64,000 nucleotides of DNA from Desulfoluna butyratoxydans (GCF_900699765.1 NZ_CAADHO010000010.1:175802-239801); one strand, 5' to 3'. Counted from the stretch's first letter, positions 51,601-61,608 are shown. Numbers and translations are program-made. The notes: a model not told the origin generated them from the letters alone.

Positions 51601-52248
51601 AAATCCTCCTATAAATAGTTATGAGATAGGCCGTCCATTTCTGGCAAATCAGGTTTCCCGTCCTGCAACACATATCCCGACGAATTTATGAAAGATTACA
51701 AGCGCTTACAAAAGAAGCTATGTTGTGGATGAGGGGCTATATTAAACCATATGGAAATTATTTCAATCTTTTTTGAACAAGACGAATTGAGGAGATGGTT
51801 TTTTAGTTTCCCTTGAAAGGCACATTGCTGAGGCAAAACAATGCCGCAGGGGGCCGGGCATGTTCTCCCCTCCCCTGACATGATGCCGCAAACACCAAAG
51901 ACATTCGCACCACGCCTCCGTATGACGAGCAGCGGAGAGTGCCTTTCATTGGTCATTTACCCATACCGTTCAAAACCAGCTCACCCTTCTATCGCCGTCC
52001 TCACTTTTCTTTCCATGGATCTGGTATTTTCTTGTGGTGGGAATTTGTCATGGGATTTTTTGTTATCTCTCGCAATGTTTCGTTTTGCCTGGAAAAAAAT
52101 GACTATTAAAGCTATAAGTGGCTCACCTGCCACTGGCGACGAACCATCATTACTTCTTACCTGAATAATTTATTTTTTACCGAGAGCCTGAGCGGTCTTC
52201 AACCGGTTACTCGTGGCATTCATCATCAATTTTAAATGGAGGCGTTAA
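51601..52248. other. Divergent intergenic region
   Basis: A 648-bp AT-richer gap between the purine operon (minus) and the lipoprotein gene (plus). I looked for a purine riboswitch upstream of 51600 and saw none. Possible short frames have no Shine-Dalgarno or recognisable domain. Promoters for both flanking units should lie here but are not clear. Confidence 0.4.
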
Positions 52249-52677
52249 ATGAAACATGTCATTTTAATCATTCTGGTATCGGTTTGTCTTACTGCGTGTT
52301 GCATGAAAAGTCTCAAGGTGAGACCTGAAATGAATGCCCTTGATATGAAAAATGCAAACATCGGTGTTATGAAAGCAGACATTGAATTTGATTTTAGTGA
52401 GTGTTGTCCATCCAAGGATGAAGAGAAGATCGCTCTCAATATCAAAAAGAAATCTGAAGAGTTGTGCACACAACTTGTGGCGGGTGATATATCAATTGAG
52501 GCTTACAATTCAAAAATAGAATCCATCCATAAAGCCTTATACATGGTTGTATATGCTTGTGCTGCAAGCACAGGAAGAGATATCAACGATCTCTCGAAAC
52601 CTCATTTTACGATTCCGACTGTTTCTGTCCAAGAGGCTTGGGAACATTTGGAACAAATAGATCAAATAATCGAGTAG
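52249..52677 (+). CDS. Putative lipoprotein of unknown function
   Basis: A 142-residue exported protein. The N-terminus MKHVILIILVSVCLTACC is a lipoprotein signal peptide with the lipobox LTAC. The mature part is mostly helical (KDEEKIALNIKKKSEELCTQLVAGDISIEAYNSKIESIHKAL) and ends in EAWEHLEQIDQIIE; no known domain. GGAGGCGTTAA before the ATG is a strong Shine-Dalgarno. Base composition is AT-richer than the surroundings, which may hint at recent acquisition. Confidence 0.75.
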   Translation: MKHVILIILVSVCLTACCMKSLKVRPEMNALDMKNANIGVMKADIEFDFSECCPSKDEEKIALNIKKKSEELCTQLVAGDISIEAYNSKIESIHKALYMVVYACAASTGRDINDLSKPHFTIPTVSVQEAWEHLEQIDQIIE

Positions 52678-53093
52678 CGGTCTGTAGGTCCTGTTCGGAT
52701 GTGATTGGCCCACAATATCAATGTTAAGGAGCTTATACGACGGCCCCGAAACGGCTTATTCTTCCCGTGCCCGATGGGCGTGGCACTACCTTGCCCGTCG
52801 GGCAATGCCCAACACCACCCATCACCATGGAAACTCAGGCTTCCTCACACAGCCATCCCGGGCATGGCCGGCTCGTCACATGCCCTCCCCCCCCCCCCAA
52901 AAAAAAAATCATCCTCCCCTGCCCTGAAACGCCGCCACGTGATGAAGTCTCCCCTTGAAAACCACCGTGAACCGTACTACCATTTGGTCCATTTTTAAGT
53001 AAATCAGGAAACGGGCAATACATTTCTGTGCGTTTGAACTGCTTTCCGGCGGCTTGACTGGATGGCCGAAACCGATGTGAGGTACAAAGAGAC
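52678..53093 (+). other. Intergenic region with C12A10 tract
   Basis: A 416-bp gap. Near 52775-52805 there are GC-rich inverted repeats (TTGCCCG-T-CGGGCAA at 52791-52805). A homopolymer pair lies at 52887-52908. No gene is supported; the plus-strand frames crossing it depend on the repeats. Confidence 0.45.
52887..52908. repeat. Homopolymer tract, 12 C then 10 A
   Basis: Twelve C (52887-52898) immediately followed by ten A (52899-52908). Such tracts are prone to slippage. It is 186 bp upstream of an outer-membrane beta-barrel gene, outside any accepted coding region. Confidence 0.8.
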
Positions 53094-53921
53094 ATGAAAA
53101 AGACGTTTACGGGCTGCCTGCTGTCAATGATTTTTCTCATAAGCATGCTTACCCCTGCCCTTGCAGACACCCAAACACCGCTAACAGACCGGCATCGGTT
53201 TGGCGTGGGGCTGAAAACCCACTATTTCGACTACAAGGAGCCCGGGATCATGGAGGAGACGGGGTTCATGTATGGCGTTGTCGGACACTATACGCACCAC
53301 ACGGCTTACAATGTGATGGTTCATGCCAGCGTCGAATACAGCATGGGCAGCCTCGACTACGACGGTCACCTCCAGGACGGGACACCTTTTGAAACAGATA
53401 CGGATGATTGGCTCGTGGAGTGCCGGGGCCTTATTGGCTATGACATCGGCATCAAGGGCAGATACCTCATAACGCCCTATACGGGAGTCGGGTATCGCTA
53501 CTGGAACGACGTTATCTCCTCTGCCTATGGATATGAACGAGAAATTCACTACTGGTATGCCCCCATCGGTGTGAAAACGGCGGGACCGCTTGCCGAGAAG
53601 TGGACGTGGGGATTGACGGCAGAATACGATCTTTTTTGTCGGGGGACCGTGAAAAGCCACGTGAGCGATGCAGACCCAGCCTACAATGACCCTTCCCTTG
53701 ATCAGGACTTTGGCGAAGGCTATGGGGTCCGGTGCTCCCTGATGTTTGAAAGGGCTCTTGCCGGGGGCGCTTCAATCTCCATCGAGCCGTTTATTTCCTA
53801 TTGGGACATGCAGCGTTCAGAGGTTGGCGATCTCTACTCCAATGGCGCGCCCATCGGCCATGTGGTCGAACCGGAAAACGAAACGCTCTCTTACGGGCTG
53901 AGCATAAGCCTCAACCGATAG
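53094..53921 (+). CDS. Outer-membrane beta-barrel protein
   Basis: A 275-residue secreted protein. A cleavable signal peptide (MKKTFTGCLLSMIFLISMLTPALA) precedes alternating-pattern strands (RFGVGLKTHYFDYKE, YNVMVHASVEYSMG, RYLITPYTGVGYRYWNDV, WTWGLTAEYDLFCRG, ISIEPFISYWDMQ) and ends TLSYGLSISLNR, typical of 8-10 strand barrels of the OmpW/autotransporter-barrel-like kind. Function and family are not identified. GAGG precedes the ATG at longer spacing. A REPIN array follows directly. Confidence 0.75.
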   Translation: MKKTFTGCLLSMIFLISMLTPALADTQTPLTDRHRFGVGLKTHYFDYKEPGIMEETGFMYGVVGHYTHHTAYNVMVHASVEYSMGSLDYDGHLQDGTPFETDTDDWLVECRGLIGYDIGIKGRYLITPYTGVGYRYWNDVISSAYGYEREIHYWYAPIGVKTAGPLAEKWTWGLTAEYDLFCRGTVKSHVSDADPAYNDPSLDQDFGEGYGVRCSLMFERALAGGASISIEPFISYWDMQRSEVGDLYSNGAPIGHVVEPENETLSYGLSISLNR

Positions 53922-53995
53922 GTAGAAAAAAAGGGCGCGTCATGCTCATTGACGCAGACCGACAAAGGCCATTCCAGACATGGCCGGTTTTCCTC

Positions 53996-55803
53996 ATACA
54001 TGATGGGCACGGCACCAAGGCCGTCGCCCGCCCAACGGTTGCGGGCTTGCCTTTGCCCATCCTACAGGCTCTGGCTAACGACCCCGGTAGCCGTGTGCCA
54101 CACGTAGGATGGGCAAAGCGGAGCGTGCCCATCGTTGCCTGGTTACCCCACACCTTCCCAACCAACAGAACCCTTCACCATACCCGATGGGCACGGCGCC
54201 AAGGCCGACGCCCGTCCAACTGGTGCGGGCTTGCCTTTGCCCATCCTACAGAACTCGGGTTAACGACACCGGTAGCCGTGTGCCACACGTAGGATGGGCA
54301 AAGCGAAGCGTGCCCATCTTTTTCTGGTTACCCCACACGTTCCCAACCAACAGACCCTTTCGCCACACGCGATGGGCACGGCACCAAGGCCGTCGCCAGG
54401 CCAACGGGTGCGGGCTTGCCTTTGCCCATCCTACAGGCTCGGGTTAACGACCCCGGTAGCCGTGTGACACACGTATGATGGGCAAAGCGGAGCGTGCCCA
54501 TCTTTTCCTGGTTACGCCACACCTTCCCAACCAACAGAATCTTTCGGCATACGCGATGGGCACGGCACCAAGGCCATTGCCATCCCAACGGTTGCGGGCT
54601 TGCCTTTGCCCATCCTACAGATCTCGGGGTAACGGCTCCGTTAGCCATGTGTTGCACGTAGGATGGGCAAAGCGAAGCGTGCCCATCTTCGTATGGTTAC
54701 CCCACACCTTCCCAAGCAACAGAATCTTTCGCCATACGCGATGGGCACGGCGCCAATGCCATCGCCATCCCAACGGTTGCGGGCTTGCCTTTGCCCATCC
54801 TACAGGGTTCGGGTTAACGCGATTCCGGTAGCCGCGTGTCACACGTAGGATGGGCAAAGCGGAGCGTGCCCATCTTTTCCTGGTTACGCCGCATCTTCCC
54901 AACCAACAGAATCTTTCGCCATACGCGATGGGCACGGCGCCAAGGCCTTCGCCCGCCCAACGGTTTCGGGCTTGCCTTTGCCCATCCTACAGAATTCGGG
55001 TTAACGATCCCGGTAGCCGTGTGTCACACGTAGGATGGGCAAAGCGGAGCGTGCCCATCGTTGCCCGGTTACCCCACACCTTCCCAACCAACAGAGTCTT
55101 TCGCCACACGCGATGGGCACGGCACCAAGGCCGTCGCCCGCCCAACGGTTGCGGGCTTGCCTTTGCCCATCCTACAGACTCGGGTAAACGACCCCGGTAG
55201 CCGTGTGTCACACGTAGGATGGGCAAAGCGGAGCGTGCCCATCTTTGAACGGTTACCCCGCACCTTCCCAACCAACAGACCCTTTCACCATACGCGATGG
55301 GCACGGCACCAAGACCGTCATCATCCCAAAGGTTTCGGGCTTGCCTTTGCCCATCCTACAGAGCTCGGGTTTAACATGACTCCGGTCGCCGTGTGCCACA
55401 CGTAGGATGGGCAAAGCGAAGCGTGCCCATCTTTTCCTGGTTACGCCGCACCTTCCCAACCAACAGAATCCTCCGCCACACGCGATGGGCACGGCGCCAA
55501 GGCCGTCGCCCGCCCAACGGTTACGGGCTTGCCTTTGCCCATCCTACAGAGCTCGGGTTAACGACCCGGTAGCCGTGTGACACACGTAGGATGGGCAAAG
55601 CGGAGCGTGCCCATCGTTGCCCGGTTAACCCACACCTTCCCAACCAACAGAATCTTTCGCCATATGCGATGGGCACGGCACCAAGGCCGTCGCCCGCCCA
55701 ACGGTTACGGGCTTGCCTTTGCCCATCCTACAGAGCCTCGGGTTAACGACCCCGGTAGCCGTGTGCCACACGTAGGATGGGCAAAGCGAAGCGTGCCCAT
55801 CGT
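53996..55803. repeat. Tandem array of ten about 185-bp REPIN-like units
   Basis: GTAGGATGGGCAAAGCG recurs at 54104, 54289, 54473 (variant GTATGATGGGC), 54658, 54845, 55030, 55214, 55402, 55586 and 55772, spaced 184-188 bp. Each unit has a hairpin GATGGGCA...TGCCCATC, a middle with TTCCCAACCAACAGA, a second GATGGGCACGGC block and ends TTGCCCATCCTAC, so GTAG ends face inward and outward alternately. The array starts with a partial unit near 53996. The period is not a multiple of three, so reading frames break in each unit and the frames in it are not genes. Confidence 0.85.
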
Positions 55804-56053
55804 TGCATTTGCTTTTATTAGAGCTTGCCTCAGCCCTATGTCCCCTTTATACTTACCCATAACAGAGGAGATCCCGACTCCCTTCGCTACCAATTTCAGC
55901 ACCTTTCCCACTGCCACAATCTCCCCTTTTCCTTTCAAACCCAGACCTTTTTGCAGAACCTACGTTTTTTCCAAACATAGACGTTAAGTCAACGGCAACC
56001 GGCCTTCCATCCAGTACCGGATGCCCCCTCACCCCAAGCGTAAGGAGTCTTCC
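55804..56053 (+). other. Spacer between REPIN array and sulfatase
   Basis: A 250-bp stretch with pyrimidine-rich plus strand and no repeat. It should contain the sulfatase promoter; I see no clear boxes. TAAGGAG (56040-56046) is the sulfatase Shine-Dalgarno. Confidence 0.4.
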
Positions 56054-57586
56054 ATGAAGCCCATCATCGTCTTTTTCGCCTGCCTCCTTGTCGTACTGGC
56101 ATTCCCTTTTCAATCCGCAGTCGCCGCTGAAAAACCCAACATCCTTGTAATCTTTACCGATGACGTGGGGTGGTCCAATATCGGGGCTTACCACCAGGGG
56201 CTCATGAGCGGTCGCACCCCCAACATCGATAAGCTCGCAGCCCAGGGCATGCGATTCACCGATTACTATGCTCAGCCCACCTGCACGGCCGGGAGATCGG
56301 CGTTTATCACCGGCCAATTTCCCGTGCGAACGGGCATGCATACCGTGGGGCTTCCCGGGGATCCTGTGGGGCTCAAACCGGAGACCCCTACCCTGCCTGA
56401 GCTTCTCAAGCTTCAAGGATACGTCACCGGTCAGTTCGGCAAAAACCACCTAGGGGATCGCGATGAGTTCCTTCCCACAAAACATGGTTTTGATGAATTC
56501 TGGGGCTGGCTCTACCATCTGAACGGCATGGAATACACGTCGGACCCGGAGTGGCCCGACAGCCCCGAAGCCAAAGCCTTTGAGCCGAGAAATGCCATCC
56601 ACGCCTGGGCAACCTCCAAGGGGAAACAGAAAATCGAAGACGACGGGCCAATTCCCCCCAAACGCATGGAGACCCTGGACGATGAGGTGAACAAACACGC
56701 CCTGGCCTTCATTGAAAAAGCCGTGGCTGACAAGAAACCCTTTTTTACCTGGTACTGTCCCTCACGGGCTCATGTGTGGTCCTACTTCTCTGAAAAATAT
56801 GAAAAAATGCTTGGGACCAACGGCTGGGGTATGCAGGAAGTGGTCATGAAAGATCTGGACGACCACGTTGGGGAAGTACTGGATCGCCTGGACAAGCTGG
56901 GGGTTGCCGACAACACCATTGTTATCTTTACAGCAGACAACGGACCGGAGATCATGACCTGGCCCGACGGTGGCATGACCCCCTTCCACGGCGAAAAGGG
57001 TACCACCTGGGAGGGTGGCGTGCGGGTGCCCATGATCATCCGCTGGCCCGGCAAGATCAAAGCGGGCGTGGTAAACAACGGGCTTTTTGACGGCATGGAT
57101 TTTCTCCCGACCCTGGTTGCTGCTGCGGGGGGACCAAAGGATCTGAAAAAGAAGCTGCTCAAAGGGTACAAAGGCCAGAAAGCCCACCTGGATGGGTACA
57201 ACCAGATGGACCTTCTCACCGGCAAGGGCCCATCCAAACGAAAAGAGATCATCTACTACGAGCGCACCACCCTCCAGGCTGTTCGCTACGGGGACTGGAA
57301 AGCGCATTTCATTGTTCAACGCGGAGGATGGTTCGGGGCCAAAGAGAGGCTGGGTGCTCCCCTTCTTTTTAACCTTCGGCAGGATCCTTACGAGCGGGCT
57401 GCCGATGAGTCCGGCATGTACATCAACTGGATGGGTAAAAAGATGTGGGCCTTCGGCCCGGCCCAACGCCTGGTTCAAAAGCACCTTGCAACCTTTGAGG
57501 AGTGGCCCCCGGCAAGTGCAAGCGCAACGAAAAACAGCGATGAGCTTAAGTCTTTTATGGAAGGAGATCAGGGCATGGGCCAGTGA
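56054..57586 (+). CDS. Secreted arylsulfatase-family enzyme
   Basis: A 510-residue type I sulfatase. The signal peptide (MKPIIVFFACLLVVLAFPFQSAVAA) is followed by the alkaline-phosphatase-like core: KPNILVIFTDDVGWSN (metal aspartates) and the formylglycine motif CTAGR in PTCTAGRSAFITG, then GQFGKNHLGD, FTADNGPE and GGVRVPMIIRWPGK. The Cys-type motif needs conversion by a maturase (FGE or anSME) not found in the window. It acts in the periplasm or outside on sulfate esters; substrate unknown. Strong Shine-Dalgarno TAAGGAG. Confidence 0.93.
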   Translation: MKPIIVFFACLLVVLAFPFQSAVAAEKPNILVIFTDDVGWSNIGAYHQGLMSGRTPNIDKLAAQGMRFTDYYAQPTCTAGRSAFITGQFPVRTGMHTVGLPGDPVGLKPETPTLPELLKLQGYVTGQFGKNHLGDRDEFLPTKHGFDEFWGWLYHLNGMEYTSDPEWPDSPEAKAFEPRNAIHAWATSKGKQKIEDDGPIPPKRMETLDDEVNKHALAFIEKAVADKKPFFTWYCPSRAHVWSYFSEKYEKMLGTNGWGMQEVVMKDLDDHVGEVLDRLDKLGVADNTIVIFTADNGPEIMTWPDGGMTPFHGEKGTTWEGGVRVPMIIRWPGKIKAGVVNNGLFDGMDFLPTLVAAAGGPKDLKKKLLKGYKGQKAHLDGYNQMDLLTGKGPSKRKEIIYYERTTLQAVRYGDWKAHFIVQRGGWFGAKERLGAPLLFNLRQDPYERAADESGMYINWMGKKMWAFGPAQRLVQKHLATFEEWPPASASATKNSDELKSFMEGDQGMGQ

Positions 57587-57616
57587 TCAAAGCAAGATAA
57601 ACCCAGTTCCTTGATT

Positions 57617-57650
57617 TTTTTGGCCGCTTTTGCCATAAAAGCGGCCAAAA
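57617..57650. other. Perfect hairpin after sulfatase gene
   Basis: TTTTGGCCGCTTTT (57618-57631) and AAAAGCGGCCAAAA (57637-57650) form a 14-bp stem around GCCAT. The T run precedes rather than follows the stem, so it is not a standard terminator on either strand. Confidence 0.5.
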
Positions 57651-57761
57651 TGCGTTTGGAAGCCAAACGTTTGCAATCGACAAGCCTCCTTCTGTATATA
57701 CCCCTTACAAGAAAACCTTCGAATGTAAGCCCACCTCAACCAGACCCGCATGGAGATTAAC

Positions 57762-58283
57762 ATGATTTTATCCGGAAAAGAGATTGAATCGAGGCTCAAC
57801 GGCGACATTTGTATCGACCCCTTTGATAAAAAGAGGATAAATCCAAATAGTTACAATTTGACATTGCACGATGAGCTGTTGATCTACACCGACCCGGTCC
57901 TTGACATGAAAAAAGAGCACAGCACCGAAAACATCACCATTCCAGCCGAGGGGCTCATCCTGGAACCCCACCGGCTGTACTTGGGCCGGACCGTCGAATA
58001 CACAGAAACCAGCAATCTGGTCCCGATGCTCGAAGGCCGCTCCTCCATCGGACGGCTCGGCCTGTTTGTTCATGTGACGGCAGGTTTCGGCGATGTCGGG
58101 TTCAAAGGGTTTTGGACGTTGGAGATATTCTGCATCCAGCCCATCAGGATTTATTCCGGTGTCGAGGTCTGTCAGATCTATTACCACACCCTTGAAGGCT
58201 CCCATGAAACCTATTCCAGCGGGAAGTATCAGGGCAACAAGGGCATTCAACCCAGTTTGCTGTACCGGGATTTCAAAAAGTAG
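57762..58283 (+). CDS. dcd: dCTP deaminase
   Basis: Dcd deaminates dCTP to dUTP in thymidylate synthesis. The 173-residue product has the dUTPase-like fold motifs EGRSSIGRLGLFVH and TAGFGDVGFKGFWTLEI with the catalytic glutamate, and GNKGIQPS near the C-terminus. I chose ATG 57762 since GGAG (57752-57755) is 6 nt upstream; the frame starts at 57750. Whether it also has dUTPase activity (bifunctional type) is not visible. No partner gene adjoins. Confidence 0.9.
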   Translation: MILSGKEIESRLNGDICIDPFDKKRINPNSYNLTLHDELLIYTDPVLDMKKEHSTENITIPAEGLILEPHRLYLGRTVEYTETSNLVPMLEGRSSIGRLGLFVHVTAGFGDVGFKGFWTLEIFCIQPIRIYSGVEVCQIYYHTLEGSHETYSSGKYQGNKGIQPSLLYRDFKK

Positions 58284-58573
58284 GAAATACTTTTTATCCC
58301 CTCTTTCTCGTTGTTATTCAGGTGCGTCAATGCACTATCACGCCCTTTCGCATGGGACCTTGCTGTCCCTTGACGCAAGGGTAAAAAACTGAGATCATTG
58401 AGGTTATCAAACGGATAACTCTCTTATTTCTCTCCTCTTTGCCTTTCATACAAAGCACCCTCACTACCCCGGCGAGCTGAATGCTCCCATCTTCTGAGTT
58501 ATCAGAGCTTCAAGGTAAACAACTACATCCGCAGTTCCAACGCATCGCACAAGCTGTGACAGGAGGAAACACG
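58284..58573 (+). other. Intergenic region before autotransporter gene
   Basis: A 290-bp gap. GGTGCGTCAATGCAC and CCTTGACGCAAGG-like short inverted repeats lie near 58320-58380. AGGAGGAAAC (58560-58570) is the Shine-Dalgarno for ATG 58574. No other feature seen. Confidence 0.4.
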
Positions 58574-61495
58574 ATGAGAAAACAGCTTCTTTTCGCATGC
58601 CTTTTTCTCGGGATGGTCAGCTCCGTGGCCGCCGACACCCTTGTCCAGACGTCAGGTGGATTTATAAACGGGTTCGGCATGATCGGATCCTATGATCCGA
58701 AGTACGACGCCCTGTTCTTCCCCGCAGGTCGGAATTACAAATTTTTTGTGGAAAGAGACACCTCCATCACTGCGTATCCTCACAGGGTCTGGGCCGATGT
58801 TACCTTTGGCGACCTGACGGACCCACACCGCATGGCCATCACATTCCAGGGCTCGGATTTCGATCAGATGCACTTGAGCGGCTGGAAGCGCACCTTGCAG
58901 TGCAGCCATTTTGAGATCAACAACGCCGACGTCGATTCCGGAGCCATCCAGCTGTTGTTTTATGGGGCCGACAACCGCCTCACACTGAACAACTCGACCA
59001 TGGATTTCACCATACGAAGCCCAGGGTTTATCGCCACAGCCCCCATGGCCCTTCATATCGGCAGCGGGACCAACAAGATCACGGGCATGCAGCGGCTGTA
59101 TGCACCGCAAACCTTCAACCTTGACATTGACCCCGGGGCATCCCTGGAATTTTTCTACTCCGGCTCGCTGTCAGCAACCTATGACGACGAGCGCCTCTAC
59201 TTTCATTCGCCCGTCAGCGGCACCATCAACGGAGGGGCGCTTACCTTTACCTACAGCAACGCGTATTTCAACTCCACGGACCAGTTCCGGCTGATAAACG
59301 GGGCTCAACTTGAGCTCAAGGGATCCCGGACATCGTTGGAGCTGGAGAAACTTTACGTGGAAGACAGCCATGTGGCTGTCGGGGGCAACACAAGCCTCCA
59401 GATGAACGATGAGCTGACCGTTAAAAATTCAACACTTAATTTCGGGTCCGGTGGGCACCTTACCACAGACATTGTTATTGTAACGGACGGGGCCGTGACC
59501 CTGGGTGGCTCCGGCATAGACTCGGGGATTCGCGGCAAAAGCATCATCGACCTGAACCACAACGGCGCCACCACCCAGTACACGCAAAACAATATCTCGG
59601 ACGCTGTATACAGCCATGTGTTCATCGATGCCGGTTCATCCATAACGCTCAACGACTCCATGCTGACGGTACTGGACCAGCTCCACCTGCACGGCCATGC
59701 CGATATCACTATCAACAGCCAGGGTGTTCTGCGCCTGTTTGGCGGGGTCGACTCCAGAAGCTCTTTGGTGGACCTGTCCATTGCCTCCGGCGGGCAAATG
59801 AATGTCTACAAAACAGCGGCGTTTTATCACAACGCTTCGTCCAACATCACAAACAACGGGTGCATCGGTGTTTTCGGCGAATACCATGCCCACGGGACCC
59901 TTGCCGGGACCGGTAGCCTCACTGTGTATGATGACGGCCTTCTCTGGGTGGGCCCCTCCTACACCAGCCTGCACTCTGCAACAATCAATAACCAGCTGGC
60001 TTTTGGACCGTCAGAACCCCTTATTCGGTCCACCGGCGGCAAGTTTTGGGCGACCCTTGATGTCAACGGCGGCGTGGCGGCCAACGATGTTCTGCATTAC
60101 GGAGACGGCGACGTGGATCTCACCACCATCGGAGAGGTGAAGGTGGCCACATTAAAGCCATTGACAGCCAGCGCCATGGACAGCAAAGAGTTTACGCTCA
60201 TTGCCAGCAACGGCGGTGCAGGGACCCTGCAGACCGGCTCCAACCTTCCCCTTGTGGAGGACGGCACCATCCCTGCGCTGATCGATTTTACCGTGGGAGA
60301 CAAAAACACAAACGGAAAGCCGGATCTCACCCTGACAGCTGCCAGGCAACCGGTCTCGACCCTGACGACCCACCCTGCAATCCAGACGGCCAACCACTCC
60401 GGTTCCGCTAATCTGCTGGTCAATGCCAGCCTGGCAGGTAACGCCACCATCAATCAGGCCCTGGACGCCCTCACCAACGCGCAAGTAGCCAGTCACATGG
60501 ACTCCATCCATGCAGAGCCCTACTCCTCCTACATGACGGTGGCCCTGGAGCATATGGATATGACCATGAACACGGTCTTAAACCATGCCTTCCAAGGCAG
60601 CCGCATTGCAACCGGCCAAGGCCTGGAGACCAGTGACGTCACCACCCGCAAACGATTCTGGGCCGATGCCGGTTATGTGCGTGGTGACATCGACGGAGAC
60701 AACGGCCTCGGCGATTTCAATTACGACTTATTCGGCCTGGTTGTGGGCACGGATCTTACGCAGAGTGAGGACGCCGCCTTAGGCGTGTATCTTTCGTATG
60801 GAACCCAGAAGATGGATGAGCATGATGCCGCCAGGCAGGATTTTGAGAGCGATATCTACCAGCTCGGCGCGTACCTGAACAAAAAGACGGCCTCACGCAT
60901 CGATATCAGTGGATTGATCGGGTATGCCTACGGACGCCACAACTCCGAGCGATCTGTGACCCTGGGCAACACCACAGACACGCCCGAAGCAGATTTTGAC
61001 AGCCACAGCCTCTACGCCGGGCTCAAGGCTCGCCTGCCCTGGCAACCAACCGATTGGGTAACCCTCTCCCCTGAACTTGGCCTTCTCTACGCCTATTATT
61101 ATCAGGAATCGTTCACTGAATCAGGCAACCCGGACCTCAGCCTGCAGGTGGACTCAGCCGATGCCCAGTCCATTGTCACCTCTGCCGGAGTCCAGGCACG
61201 GTTTAAGAGCATCACAAGCCAAATGGGTCTCCATCCCCTTGCTTTCGTGGGCTATGAGCACGACTGGTATGCCAATAATAACAGCCACCACACCATTGAC
61301 GCCGCCCTGGCATCCCACCCGGAAACCACCCTGCCCTTTGTCGGACAAAATCGCGGCGAGCATGTGCTGATCACGGGCCTCGGCCTTGAAACCGACCTCT
61401 CAAGCGCCTTGCAGATAAGCGGTGGAGGCATGTATGCCCTCACAAGCAACGGGTACGAGTGGGGGGCGGGGGTGAATGTGGCGTATAGATGGTAA
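58574..61495 (+). CDS. Autotransporter (type Va) protein
   Basis: A 973-residue self-secreting surface protein. A short signal peptide (MRKQLLFACLFLGMVSSVAA) leads to a passenger of about 600 residues with repetitive beta-helix-like strands (FEINNADVDSGAIQLLF, LTLNNSTMDFTI, VFIDAGSSITLNDSML, GTLAGTGSLTVYDDG), a linker, and a C-terminal autotransporter beta-barrel of about 280 residues (FWADAGYVRGDIDGD, DLFGLVVGTDLTQ, ... NVAYRW) ending in an aromatic residue. The passenger function (adhesin, enzyme or other) is not recognisable. Excellent Shine-Dalgarno AGGAGGAAAC. A terminator follows at 61563. Confidence 0.92.
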   Translation: MRKQLLFACLFLGMVSSVAADTLVQTSGGFINGFGMIGSYDPKYDALFFPAGRNYKFFVERDTSITAYPHRVWADVTFGDLTDPHRMAITFQGSDFDQMHLSGWKRTLQCSHFEINNADVDSGAIQLLFYGADNRLTLNNSTMDFTIRSPGFIATAPMALHIGSGTNKITGMQRLYAPQTFNLDIDPGASLEFFYSGSLSATYDDERLYFHSPVSGTINGGALTFTYSNAYFNSTDQFRLINGAQLELKGSRTSLELEKLYVEDSHVAVGGNTSLQMNDELTVKNSTLNFGSGGHLTTDIVIVTDGAVTLGGSGIDSGIRGKSIIDLNHNGATTQYTQNNISDAVYSHVFIDAGSSITLNDSMLTVLDQLHLHGHADITINSQGVLRLFGGVDSRSSLVDLSIASGGQMNVYKTAAFYHNASSNITNNGCIGVFGEYHAHGTLAGTGSLTVYDDGLLWVGPSYTSLHSATINNQLAFGPSEPLIRSTGGKFWATLDVNGGVAANDVLHYGDGDVDLTTIGEVKVATLKPLTASAMDSKEFTLIASNGGAGTLQTGSNLPLVEDGTIPALIDFTVGDKNTNGKPDLTLTAARQPVSTLTTHPAIQTANHSGSANLLVNASLAGNATINQALDALTNAQVASHMDSIHAEPYSSYMTVALEHMDMTMNTVLNHAFQGSRIATGQGLETSDVTTRKRFWADAGYVRGDIDGDNGLGDFNYDLFGLVVGTDLTQSEDAALGVYLSYGTQKMDEHDAARQDFESDIYQLGAYLNKKTASRIDISGLIGYAYGRHNSERSVTLGNTTDTPEADFDSHSLYAGLKARLPWQPTDWVTLSPELGLLYAYYYQESFTESGNPDLSLQVDSADAQSIVTSAGVQARFKSITSQMGLHPLAFVGYEHDWYANNNSHHTIDAALASHPETTLPFVGQNRGEHVLITGLGLETDLSSALQISGGGMYALTSNGYEWGAGVNVAYRW

Positions 61496-61562
61496 AAACC
61501 GGCGGTGATAATGATCCATATTTGAGCGTCGAGTAACGATGACGTGTTTTGATGAGGTAATA

Positions 61563-61607
61563 AAAAAGGGGACGTCGCTTTGATGCGATGTTCCCTTTTA
61601 AATTTTT
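61563..61607 (+). terminator. Terminator after autotransporter
   Basis: AAAAAGGGGAC-G-TCGC and GCGA-T-GTTCCCTTTT form an imperfect stem around TTTGAT, followed by AAATTTTT. Confidence 0.7.
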
Positions 61608-61608
61608 A

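Noticed and set aside
51601..51800. Purine riboswitch upstream of the adenine deaminase operon
   Set aside because: No conserved purine-riboswitch core or loop-loop sequences could be found on the minus strand.
51841..52164. 107-aa plus-strand frame before the lipoprotein
   Set aside because: No Shine-Dalgarno, no domain, and composition like non-coding DNA.
53996..55803. CRISPR array
   Set aside because: Whole units of about 185 bp repeat, not short repeats with unique spacers, and no cas genes are present.
53801..55987. Many overlapping frames giving proteins with repeated motifs such as GWAKRSVPI and ACLCPSY
   Set aside because: They are translations of the 185-bp REPIN array in several frames; the period is not a multiple of three, frames break each unit, and both strands give similar frames.
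57618..57650. Intrinsic terminator of the sulfatase gene
   Set aside because: Stem is perfect but the T run lies before the stem on both readings, so it lacks the needed U tail.
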